Below the pieces are notes generated by a model. That model was not told the DNA's origin. It saw nothing but the letters and a program-made list of their open reading frames with translations, and searched no databases. A DNA stretch of 64,000 nt, from assembly GCF_030814225.1 (NCBI RefSeq), contig NZ_JAUSUR010000004.1:124001-188000 (forward strand), read 5' to 3'. Positions 5,674-14,181 of the stretch are shown here, piece after piece. This DNA is from Breznakia pachnodae (GTDB lineage: Bacteria > Bacillota_I > Bacilli_A > Erysipelotrichales > Erysipelotrichaceae). The translations under genes were made by a program, and so were the position numbers. Every line of letters begins with the position of its first letter. Position 1 is the first letter of the stretch.

Positions 5674-8600
5674 ATGAAATATTTGACTGAAAAATATTGG
5701 ATAAATTTTGAGAAAAAAGTTGTTATTAAAGGGGTAAAAAAGATTATAAAAGATGGAAAAAAATTTGAAAATTTAATAAAAGATTTACTTGCTCTTGAAT
5801 ATGGGGATAATAAATGGGTTCCAACTCAAGATAGTTGGGATGGAAGTAAAGATTTTTATTTTTACAATGACAATAATAAGTGGGCAGAGTGTAAAAATTA
5901 TAAAAGTGATATCTCACTTAATACTTTATCACCAACCTTAGTCATGGCAGAGATAAAAGGTATTGATGAAATTCTATTTTTTTGCTATTCACAAATAATT
6001 GATAATGCTAGATATAAAATAATTAACTTTTGCAATAGAACTAATAAAATTGTAAAGTTTTATGATGATACAACTCTGGAGCAACTAATAATAAAACATA
6101 GAAACAAATTATCAGATTTTTTTGATTTTACTAAGTTAGAAAATGATATAAATTTTATAGAAGATCCACTAATTGATTACTCAATTAATAAAGACTTTTT
6201 AATGAATTATGATGTAAAAATAAACGAAGATGTTATAAAACGCGATTTGCATGATATAAATGTAGACGAATTATTTAGAATTGATATTGCAATTACAAAT
6301 AGAATTATGAAGGAAATTAAAATTCTTTTGAAGTTTGATAATAAAGATATATATCAACTTGAAAATATTGAATTCATTACATTCTCTGAAATGAAATATG
6401 AAAATGCAGTGATAGATATAGATGGTAATGATAGTAAAATTATTAGCATTATTCTTAAAGTGAAATCATATACTGAATGGCTGCATATACCAAATATTGA
6501 AATAGAAGAAGTTAATTCAAAGTTTAAATATAGTATTTCATTTTCATCAATAAAATGTAATTTTTTAAAAACACCAAAATTGATAGGAAGCTCATATAGA
6601 GACAAATTAGATTTATTTAAAAACAAAGGGTTAAGAGAATATTACTTTTCATCATTTTTGTTATTTGGACAAAGTGGAGTAGGAAAAACTAAATTATCAA
6701 AATCCATGTTAGAAGAAGGTTTAAGGAAAAAATTTAATATTCTGAAATTTTATGGCGATAATTCTAATAACAATGACAATTACAGTGTGAATACTTTACT
6801 AAAAGAATTGATTTATTCTGTTTACAATATACCAGATGTAGATACTTTGTATTCTTCCGAAATAGAAATATATGGAGAGAATGATAATTCTAATAATACT
6901 AGTTATGCTTTTCATTTGATAAAGGAAGTTTTTTCGTTAAAAAAGGAGGAAGAAACTATAAAATTTATTGATGAAAAGATAAAAGAATTATTTTATTTGC
7001 TTTTTTCTAATAAGTATTTACTAATTATTGACAATGTACAATATTTTGATAATCTCTCTCTTTTCTTAATACAAAAACTAATTACCTATGGATTAGAAAG
7101 TAATAGAGAATGCAATCTTTGTCTAGTTTTAATATTTAATGTAGATTATATTACTCCGAATTCTAGACTTGAAAAATATTTTGAAAATCTTTTACGTTTA
7201 AACGATAAAATTTATCCTATTCATCTCAAAGGGTTTAAAGACAAAGGAGAATCTAAACAATATCTAAAGCAGTTACTATCTGGCATAGAATTTGATGAGC
7301 AATCATTAAAAAAAATTATAAACAAAAGTTCTAATAATCCATATGTTATTAAAGAAGTTGTTTTATGGCTTGAAGATAATAATTGTATAAAATATGAAGA
7401 TAATAGCTATCATATTCGCGACCACAATAAATTTTCAAAAATGATAGAAATCATACCTGATTCGGTAAATAAACTGCTTGAAAATAGATGGAAAAAGTTT
7501 TGTGAATGCGATAAGTCCCTCAGAATTATATCAGCAATTCATTTTTTAGATGGATTAAAACTAAATGATATAAATTTGTACAATTTATCTAAAGAGAGTA
7601 TTTCATTACTATTAAAACATAAATTTATCTCTATAGATGAAATGGATAAAAATTTATATATCTTTGATCACGATTTAATTGAAAACTTTTTTATTGATAG
7701 AGATAGTTCGTTATCAGAAATTTTCATAAACTGGATAGGACTAGAAAAGCTAAATGATATGAATCTCGATTTTTTTAGAAGTTATTATATACAACTGTTG
7801 ACACCTAATAATAAGAGTAGTCTAAAAGCTCTAAGTTTAGTACTTGATGATTTAAGTTTTTTAGAAATACCTCAAAAATTAAAATATGATTTTTATACAA
7901 TAATTTTTAAGAAACTATTTTTTGCATTTAATCATACAAAAAATAAGAATGATTGGTTAGAATTATGTTTTAAATACCTCCAAATAACTCACCATAATAC
8001 AAAGAATATATTTATTAGAGATTTATATGAAAAGGTATACTCAAAAGTTGAGTTAAGCGAAGAAATACCTAAAATTACCAAAGAATATTATTCATTTATT
8101 CTTTATTATACAGAATTATTGGATTCAATAGGAAATTACAATAAAGCAATACAAATTACTATGAAATTATGTAAACTATTCGAAAAAGAAAAAAATACAG
8201 TATCTAAAAATTATGAATTAAATGTAGGATATAGTTATTTATTAAATCGTCTTAATGTATATGAAAGGCATAAACACAATTTTCCTATCAATAGTTCCAT
8301 CATATTAAATTATCTCGAACAATCACTATCGATTAGCAAAGAAATAAATGATGATATTATGATTTATACAAATTATTCTGATTTTGGATACATGTATTTT
8401 ATTGATAGAAATTACACTAAAACTGTTCTTTCTTATTGGGAGAAAGCGGCTTCTTTTTTTGAAGAAAAAGAAGCAATTGATAGTCCTGTAAAAGAAAAAA
8501 AACTTAACTATTATAGAAAAAAAACACAAATAGCTATTATTTCACATGATTTTAAAATGGCTTCAAAATATTGTTCATATGGAATTGATTACATAGAAAA

Positions 8601-9105
8601 TGGAGAATATTCTTATCAAAAAATACTATTCAGGAGATGGTTTAGTATAGCAAATATAGCAATTCTATTATTGAACTATAGTAATAAAAAGAATAGTGAA
8701 ATTGAGAGTGCTTTACAAAATGCTGATGACTATGAAATATTAATGGATTCTCCTAAAAAATTTGTAGTTTCATATTTGCGTTCAATTTATTACTTTAAGA
8801 TAAGAGATGAGAATAGAATGATAACCTCAATTATACAAACATATTTTTTATTAAAAGATAGTACATATTGCACTTATAAGAGCAATATAATTAATCAGTT
8901 CTTGGATAATATCATTATCATGTGTAAAAATGTAAACATTAAAAAATTAAGACTAGAGTTTGAAGAGTTTGATAATTCTGACTATAATCAAATATTTAGT
9001 ATATTAGGATATTCTATAAATAAATTTAATATTTATATTGATAATTATGAACCTACAGCAATAATTCATGAAGATATATATAAACTTAATTACCCTGAAA
9101 TCTAG
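5674..9105 (+). CDS. PD-(D/E)xK nuclease + STAND-like NTPase, Avs-like defence protein
   Basis: The 1143-aa protein begins with a restriction-endonuclease-like domain: E32, then WDGSKD (D60), then AECK (E72, K74), the Mrr-type PD-(D/E)xK pattern. A P-loop NTPase follows, with Walker A GQSGVGKT at 332-339 and Walker B LLIID at 449-453. From about residue 680 the protein is helical, resembling TPR-like repeats. Antiviral STAND (Avs) proteins share this nuclease, NTPase and helical-sensor order, so an antiphage role is likely but inferred. The gene is very AT-rich and looks foreign. AAAGGA precedes the ATG. It is one of two genes inside the inverted repeats, and no clear promoter is seen on its side. 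Confidence 0.75.
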   Translation: MKYLTEKYWINFEKKVVIKGVKKIIKDGKKFENLIKDLLALEYGDNKWVPTQDSWDGSKDFYFYNDNNKWAECKNYKSDISLNTLSPTLVMAEIKGIDEILFFCYSQIIDNARYKIINFCNRTNKIVKFYDDTTLEQLIIKHRNKLSDFFDFTKLENDINFIEDPLIDYSINKDFLMNYDVKINEDVIKRDLHDINVDELFRIDIAITNRIMKEIKILLKFDNKDIYQLENIEFITFSEMKYENAVIDIDGNDSKIISIILKVKSYTEWLHIPNIEIEEVNSKFKYSISFSSIKCNFLKTPKLIGSSYRDKLDLFKNKGLREYYFSSFLLFGQSGVGKTKLSKSMLEEGLRKKFNILKFYGDNSNNNDNYSVNTLLKELIYSVYNIPDVDTLYSSEIEIYGENDNSNNTSYAFHLIKEVFSLKKEEETIKFIDEKIKELFYLLFSNKYLLIIDNVQYFDNLSLFLIQKLITYGLESNRECNLCLVLIFNVDYITPNSRLEKYFENLLRLNDKIYPIHLKGFKDKGESKQYLKQLLSGIEFDEQSLKKIINKSSNNPYVIKEVVLWLEDNNCIKYEDNSYHIRDHNKFSKMIEIIPDSVNKLLENRWKKFCECDKSLRIISAIHFLDGLKLNDINLYNLSKESISLLLKHKFISIDEMDKNLYIFDHDLIENFFIDRDSSLSEIFINWIGLEKLNDMNLDFFRSYYIQLLTPNNKSSLKALSLVLDDLSFLEIPQKLKYDFYTIIFKKLFFAFNHTKNKNDWLELCFKYLQITHHNTKNIFIRDLYEKVYSKVELSEEIPKITKEYYSFILYYTELLDSIGNYNKAIQITMKLCKLFEKEKNTVSKNYELNVGYSYLLNRLNVYERHKHNFPINSSIILNYLEQSLSISKEINDDIMIYTNYSDFGYMYFIDRNYTKTVLSYWEKAASFFEEKEAIDSPVKEKKLNYYRKKTQIAIISHDFKMASKYCSYGIDYIENGEYSYQKILFRRWFSIANIAILLLNYSNKKNSEIESALQNADDYEILMDSPKKFVVSYLRSIYYFKIRDENRMITSIIQTYFLLKDSTYCTYKSNIINQFLDNIIIMCKNVNIKKLRLEFEEFDNSDYNQIFSILGYSINKFNIYIDNYEPTAIIHEDIYKLNYPEI

Positions 9106-9128
9106 TCTCTTTCTATATGACTAGATTT
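9098..9128. terminator. Bidirectional terminator between the two convergent genes
   Basis: Arms AAATCTAGT (9098-9106) and ACTAGATTT (9120-9128) surround the stop codons of both convergent genes, with A/T-rich flanks on each side. It would stop transcription coming from either direction, so only one of the two genes is read from an outside promoter. Confidence 0.6.
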
Positions 9129-10255
9129 TCTAAGTCAGTATAATTAATGAAATTACCATGTATATCTACTATTAAATCATGGTTTACATTTCGCAGTGTA
9201 GACCATATTTTATTGTCAAATAATGAGGTGAAGTTATCTACGAAATAAATAACAGGAGTAATTAAATCAATTAAATAAGACTCCAATACACCTGAGAGTG
9301 ATATATGTTTTATATTACGTTCTTTTAATGGATAATGATAAACATCATATATATTAAGCTTTAAATTATATTTAAAGAAATCTATATATTCATGAGAAGT
9401 TGGAAAAGTACTTAGGTTTACAATAACATAGTTTTCTTGTATGTTATTTGTATTTTTTTTATACCACTTAAAGCTTTTTGCTAACCAACTTTGGTAATCT
9501 ATGGAGCGAATATTTATATACTTACTATAAAAAGCAGCCTTTGAGTCTTCTCTAAGATATCGGAATGAATAATATTTAGAATTATTATCATTAGTATCAC
9601 CAATATGATAAACACAAGAGTTCGCAGCAACAAATGTATTTAAACCATGTTTTAATAGTTTTAGACAATAAGCATTATCACAATAAATATAAGGCATATC
9701 AGTATCAATACCATTTACTAATTCAAAGTTTTTTTTCGAAGTGAAAAAAATCGCACCACATGCTGATTGAACTTCTCTATCTGATAAAGTATATGGATGA
9801 TTATAAGGGAGCCCCTTTGACATGTGAATGACATTGTAATCTAAGTATGCCATTCCAAAATCCATAATTCTATTGCTAAGAGGATTAATGATTTTTGAAC
9901 TTACAACACCAACATTTTTATTAGAAAAATAGCATTTAATTAATTCTTCTAACCAATTATCCCAATAAAAAATATCAGGATCACAAAACAATAAATATTC
10001 AGTATTTGAAAGCTTTGCGCCTAAATTAATTGCACCTGGCCAAAATAAGTTTTTATTTCTCCTAATCACTTCAATATTTTTTTCTTTAAATTTTAAACTT
10101 AATTGACTTTTATCATAGTTATTTGCAATAACCTTAATTGTAATGTCATTTGGTATTGTTCTTAATAATGTCTTAATACTCAGTTTAATCATTTCCTTAT
10201 TTTTATGAAAAGGTATTATTATTGTTAAATTATCATATATTTCCCTGAAATCCAT
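9113..10255 (-). CDS. Family 2 (GT-A) glycosyltransferase
   Basis: The 380-aa protein starts with a GT2 fold (LTIIIPFHKNKEMIKLSI). The nucleotide-sugar/metal motif DPD lies at residues 92-94, and an acceptor-side region follows (SACGAIFFTSKKNFELVNGID, then YCDNAYCLKLLKHG at about 170). The C-terminal 130 residues have no recognised motif. No membrane segment is seen, so it probably acts at the cytoplasmic face, adding a sugar to a surface polymer or protein. No other glycan genes are nearby. AAGGAGGG lies just before the ATG, immediately inside the right inverted repeat. A promoter outside the repeat (10312-10317) would drive it in the present orientation. Confidence 0.85.
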   Translation of the reverse strand: MDFREIYDNLTIIIPFHKNKEMIKLSIKTLLRTIPNDITIKVIANNYDKSQLSLKFKEKNIEVIRRNKNLFWPGAINLGAKLSNTEYLLFCDPDIFYWDNWLEELIKCYFSNKNVGVVSSKIINPLSNRIMDFGMAYLDYNVIHMSKGLPYNHPYTLSDREVQSACGAIFFTSKKNFELVNGIDTDMPYIYCDNAYCLKLLKHGLNTFVAANSCVYHIGDTNDNNSKYYSFRYLREDSKAAFYSKYINIRSIDYQSWLAKSFKWYKKNTNNIQENYVIVNLSTFPTSHEYIDFFKYNLKLNIYDVYHYPLKERNIKHISLSGVLESYLIDLITPVIYFVDNFTSLFDNKIWSTLRNVNHDLIVDIHGNFINYTDLENLVI

Positions 10256-10268
10256 ATTTCCCTCCTTG

Positions 10269-10294
10269 TATAGATAACTATATATTATCCTTTA
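10269..10294 (-). repeat. Right 26-bp inverted repeat of the invertible segment
   Basis: Exact reverse complement of 5635-5660. Similarity continues outward imperfectly (TA, one mismatch, then the repeat). It lies between the outer promoter and the ribosome binding site of the glycosyltransferase gene. The segment between the repeats is about 4.6 kb. No direct target duplication flanks the repeats, which argues against a transposon. Confidence 0.9.
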
Positions 10295-10311
10295 CTATTT
10301 TCTTTTACTGC

Positions 10312-10320
10312 ATTATACCA
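10312..10320 (-). promoter_or_regulatory. Extended -10 promoter pointing into the invertible segment
   Basis: On the minus strand the sequence TGGTATAAT matches an extended -10 (TGnTATAAT), with TATAAT at 10312-10317. There is no clear -35, as is usual for extended -10 promoters. The predicted transcript starts near 10305 and runs through the repeat into whichever gene lies next to it. Confidence 0.6.
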
Positions 10321-10370
10321 AAATACTTTCACAGTTACTATTTCATTATATTTTTAAATTAAAAGTATAT

Positions 10371-10376
10371 TATAAT
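10371..10376 (+). promoter_or_regulatory. -10 box for the recombinase gene
   Basis: TATAAT lies 22 bases before the recombinase ATG, with an ACGGAGG ribosome binding site between. The -35 is weak. It is divergent from the inward-facing promoter at 10312, so both share an intergenic space of about 100 bases. Confidence 0.5.
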
Positions 10377-10397
10377 ACTAATTACGGAGGTATTTAA

Positions 10398-11309
10398 ATG
10401 CGATTAGACTATTCTACAATTGATAACTATATCAATTACTGTGAAAACCAAAGAAAACTAGGAAAGCAAACCATAAAGGCTTATAAGATAGATATGAATC
10501 AATTCCATTGTTTCTGTAAAAACTTTGATTACATAGTAGATAAGACAACTCTACAAAGATATATGGAGCATCTTAATAAAGCTTATAAATCAAAATCAGT
10601 GAAACGGAAGATTGCTACAATCAAAGCCTTTTTTAATTATTTAGAATTTGAAGAAAAAATAGAATTAAATCCTATGAGAAAAATAAGAGTATCTATTAAA
10701 GAACCTATTACCTTGCCTAAGACTATTCAACATAATGATTTAGATAATCTATATAAATTATTATACAGTTGGAAGAAGGAAATAAACGAAGAAAAAGAAT
10801 ACAACAATATTCTAAGAGATATTTGTATATTAGAGTTATTAATATCAACTGGTATTAGAGTATCAGAAATATCTGACTTAAAACCTTCAGATATCAATTT
10901 ATCTGAAAAGAATATCTTAATAAGTGGTAAAGGAAATAAAGAAAGAATTGTGCAGATTGGAAGTAAAGAATTATATGACATATTAAGTGAGTATATGTTA
11001 GATACACAAGTACAATCCAATCCATATCTTTTTATGAATAAACGTAAGTCTAGAATATCCGATCAATCAATTCGAATGCTTATATCAAAATATGCAAAAC
11101 TTGCTGGTATAACAGAACGTATCACACCACATATGTTTCGCCATACATTTGCGACGTACTTGTTAGAGGAAGATGTTGATATTCGTTATATCCAAAAGAT
11201 ACTAGGTCATTCTTCAATTACAACAACCCAAATATATACACATATTGCTTCTAGTAAACAACGATATATATTAGAGAATAAGAATCCCAGAAGTAGAATA
11301 CACACATAA
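10398..11309 (+). CDS. XerC/D-like tyrosine recombinase, probable site-specific invertase
   Basis: The 303-aa protein has an N-terminal SAM-like DNA-binding domain (about 1-95) and a complete catalytic domain. The active-site set is present: R154 (STGIR), K178 (GKGNK), H245 and R248 (HMFRH), H271 (LGHSS) and nucleophile Y280 (QIYTH). XerC/D proteins resolve chromosome dimers, and close relatives in Firmicutes and Bacteroidetes invert promoters and genes. Here the gene sits about 100 bases outside the right inverted repeat, so it is the natural candidate to invert the neighbouring segment. A chromosome-dimer role cannot be ruled out from sequence alone. GGAGG precedes the ATG by six bases. Confidence 0.88.
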   Translation: MRLDYSTIDNYINYCENQRKLGKQTIKAYKIDMNQFHCFCKNFDYIVDKTTLQRYMEHLNKAYKSKSVKRKIATIKAFFNYLEFEEKIELNPMRKIRVSIKEPITLPKTIQHNDLDNLYKLLYSWKKEINEEKEYNNILRDICILELLISTGIRVSEISDLKPSDINLSEKNILISGKGNKERIVQIGSKELYDILSEYMLDTQVQSNPYLFMNKRKSRISDQSIRMLISKYAKLAGITERITPHMFRHTFATYLLEEDVDIRYIQKILGHSSITTTQIYTHIASSKQRYILENKNPRSRIHT

Positions 11310-11310
11310 A

Positions 11311-11337
11311 AATAGCAGCGTTTTGCTGCTATTTCTT
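11311..11337. terminator. Terminator between recombinase and P-type ATPase genes
   Basis: Nine-bp stem AATAGCAGC (11311-11319) and GCTGCTATT (11325-11333) with loop GTTTT, followed by T's on the plus strand and A's on the other side. It serves the recombinase gene and probably also the convergent ATPase gene. Confidence 0.75.
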
Positions 11338-11341
11338 TTGC

Positions 11342-14008
11342 TTATTTTAATCCTGTTACTTTCTTTAAAATTGTTACTAATACGGTAGCAATTACAGATA
11401 TCGTAATAATTAATACCCAGTCAATAAGTGGCAGAGGTACTGTACCTACTACATCATTTAAGAATGGTACATAAATTACCATTAACTGTAAACTTACTGA
11501 TAAAAGCATTGAGATAATCATTGTTTTATTTTGCAATAGTGATTTATCAATACCAAAGATTTTATCTCTACGTACATTTAGGATATGTAATAACTGCATA
11601 ATCGCCATTAATGTAAATGTAGTTGTTTGTGCTTCAATAACTGGTGCACCACGCATTAGCATAATTTGGAAAATCGCAAATGATGATAATCCTAATACTG
11701 CTCCACTAAGTAAAATCTTTAATAAGAATTTCTTAGATAGTAATCCTTCATTCTTATCTCTTGGCGGTTGTTTCATAATATTATCTTCAGCTGGTTCAAA
11801 TCCCAATGACATAGCTGGGAAAATATCTACAACTAAGTTTAACCATAAAATATGTAGTGGCAATACTGGTAAGTCTGGTAATAAGAAAATCAAACTTAAC
11901 ATAATTGCGGTAATCTCAACCATATTACATGAGAATAAATAATACACGAACTTTTTAATGTTGGCAAAGATAATTCGTCCTTCTCTAACTGCATCTACAA
12001 TCGTTGAGAACTTATCATCTGTAAGAATCATATCTGAAGCTTCTTTTGCTACTTCAGTTCCACGGATTCCCATTGCAACTCCAATATCGGCACCATTTAA
12101 TGCTGGTGCATCGTTTACACCATCACCAGTCATTGCAACAACTTCACCATTGTTCTTAAGTATATTTACAATCTCTAATTTATTTCTTGGTGATACACGA
12201 GCAAACACTCCAGTCTTACATACTTCTTTTGAAAAACTATCATCCTTCTCTGATTTATCAAATTCAAATCCAGTCATTGTTTCTTCGTATTCACTCATTC
12301 CAATATCTTTTGCAATCATAGAAGCTGTCTGAGGGTGGTCACCTGTAATCATCTTAACGCGAATTCCTGCATCCTGACAGATTCGTATTGCTTCTTTTAC
12401 ATCTTCTCTAGGTGGGTCAATAATACCAACCAGACCTAATATCTTAACATTACCATCACAGTTATTGGTATAAATAGCTTCGTTATCTGTAATCTCACCA
12501 ATTGCTAGTACACGAAGACCTTTCTTCGCTAACTCTTGGTTTGCTCTATCAATTTCTTCTTTTGTATCTTGATCATGATGCGACATATCAAGCAATACAT
12601 CAGGTCCACCTTTTATATATGTCTTTTTACCTTCTGCTGATTCATATAAGGTAATCATATATTTTAATTTTGAATTAAATGGAATTTCATCTAAACGTTT
12701 ATATTCACTTTCTTCTAAACCACTACGTGTTACCTGTAACTTTTCTCCTAATACAATTAAGGCACCTTCTGTAGGATCTCCGATAATTGCATTTTCATTA
12801 TTATCATCTATTGTAATCGTAGCATTGGTATTTAATACAGATGCATAGATAAAATCTTTTAGTTGTTTATCTTCTTCTAAGGATACATTCTTGCCATCCT
12901 TCGTAACATCACCTTTGGTCTGATATCCTCCACCAGTGACTTCATATACTCCATCATTTAATAAATAAATACGTTCTACTGTCATCTGATTTTCTGTTAA
13001 TGTTCCTGTCTTATCACTACAGATAACACTAGTAGAACCTAAAGTTTCCACTGCAGGTAAACTCTTTACTAATGCCTTATGTTCACTCATTCTCGACATC
13101 CCACGAGCCAATGTAATTGTAGATACTGCAGGCATTGCTTCAGGGATTGCTGCAATCGCTAGAATTAAGGCAATCTGAATAATAAATCCAAACTCTCTAC
13201 CAGTCAATAATCCAACAATAATAACTAATACTGCAAAAATTGCTGCCAGTAATATTAATAATCTTCCTAAGTGTTCCAACTCTTTATTCAGAGGAGTTTC
13301 TTCTTTCTTGTGGTCCTTTAGCATACTACTAATTTGACCAACCTCACTATCCATTCCAGTAGCTGTTACAACCGCTGTTGCATTACCTCTGGTTACAGCT
13401 GTACCAGCAAATACAAAGTTTGTTCGATCTCCAATTGAAACTTCTTCTTCATCAAATACAGCTTCACTGTCTTTTGACACTGGCGCTGACTCGCCTGTTA
13501 ATGCAGACTCTATACAGGCAAAGTTCTGATCTTGTACCAGTCTACCATCCGCACTAATCGAATCACCACCAACTAACAACATAATATCTCCAGGTACAAG
13601 TTCTTCTGAAGGAATTATCTTCTTCTCTCCATCACGAATAACGGTTGTTGTATTTTCAATCATGCCCTGTAATGACTCTACTGATTTTTGTGCCTTGAAC
13701 TCGGTCACAAAACCAAAAATAACCGCAATAAATACTGCTATCAGAACCGCGACACCTTCAATCGGGTCGTTCATTAAAAACGACACAACAGACGCACTTA
13801 GCAATAAGTATACGATTATATTGTTTACCTTTTCAAATAATATTTTCCATGCAGATATTTTCTCACCAGTCTCCAAAACATTCTTGCCATACTGCTCAAC
13901 ACGTTTCTGCACTTCTTTGTCACTTAATCCACTTTCTATACTTGTATTTAATTCTTCTACTACTTGCGAGCTACTCGCTCGATAAAACTCTTTTCCTTTG
14001 TTTTCCAT
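11342..14008 (-). CDS. P-type cation-transporting ATPase (Ca2+-ATPase-like, type IIA)
   Basis: The 888-aa membrane pump contains all P-type signatures: TGES (171-174), phosphorylation site DKTGT with Asp332, GDGVNDAP in the P-domain, and an N-terminal cation-ATPase domain. The M4 ion-binding motif reads PEAMP (289-293) instead of the usual PEGLP/PEALP. About ten membrane segments are visible, with four grouped at the C-terminal end. The layout fits bacterial Ca2+ or Ca2+/Mn2+ pumps; the ion is not certain. A GAAAGGG ribosome binding site lies about nine bases before the ATG. It stands alone. Confidence 0.88.
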   Translation of the reverse strand: MENKGKEFYRASSSQVVEELNTSIESGLSDKEVQKRVEQYGKNVLETGEKISAWKILFEKVNNIIVYLLLSASVVSFLMNDPIEGVAVLIAVFIAVIFGFVTEFKAQKSVESLQGMIENTTTVIRDGEKKIIPSEELVPGDIMLLVGGDSISADGRLVQDQNFACIESALTGESAPVSKDSEAVFDEEEVSIGDRTNFVFAGTAVTRGNATAVVTATGMDSEVGQISSMLKDHKKEETPLNKELEHLGRLLILLAAIFAVLVIIVGLLTGREFGFIIQIALILAIAAIPEAMPAVSTITLARGMSRMSEHKALVKSLPAVETLGSTSVICSDKTGTLTENQMTVERIYLLNDGVYEVTGGGYQTKGDVTKDGKNVSLEEDKQLKDFIYASVLNTNATITIDDNNENAIIGDPTEGALIVLGEKLQVTRSGLEESEYKRLDEIPFNSKLKYMITLYESAEGKKTYIKGGPDVLLDMSHHDQDTKEEIDRANQELAKKGLRVLAIGEITDNEAIYTNNCDGNVKILGLVGIIDPPREDVKEAIRICQDAGIRVKMITGDHPQTASMIAKDIGMSEYEETMTGFEFDKSEKDDSFSKEVCKTGVFARVSPRNKLEIVNILKNNGEVVAMTGDGVNDAPALNGADIGVAMGIRGTEVAKEASDMILTDDKFSTIVDAVREGRIIFANIKKFVYYLFSCNMVEITAIMLSLIFLLPDLPVLPLHILWLNLVVDIFPAMSLGFEPAEDNIMKQPPRDKNEGLLSKKFLLKILLSGAVLGLSSFAIFQIMLMRGAPVIEAQTTTFTLMAIMQLLHILNVRRDKIFGIDKSLLQNKTMIISMLLSVSLQLMVIYVPFLNDVVGTVPLPLIDWVLIITISVIATVLVTILKKVTGLK

Positions 14009-14110
14009 AAATATATCCCTTTCTTTCCTATATACATTTTAATATACATCACTTCATTTTCTTAGGGATATGCTCGATAAATTTATTTTACTTCTTACAG
14101 AAGACATAAA

Positions 14111-14138
14111 ATAAGCGATGACTATTGACATCGCTTAT
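14111..14138 (-). terminator. Terminator of the BceAB-type operon
   Basis: Ten-bp perfect stem ATAAGCGATG (14111-14120) and CATCGCTTAT (14129-14138), loop of eight. On the minus strand it is followed by a T-rich stretch (TTATTTTATG), 44 bases after the permease stop codon. Confidence 0.7.
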
Positions 14139-14181
14139 GATTAAAATGCTTATTTTCACTATATGCTTTTTGATATGAATC

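Noticed and set aside
5635-10294. Reading the 26-bp inverted repeats as ends of a transposon
   Set aside because: No transposase lies between them, no direct target duplication flanks them (CTAA on the left, CTAT on the right), and the repeats lie exactly between promoter/leader and ribosome binding sites, as in an invertible switch. It cannot be fully excluded.
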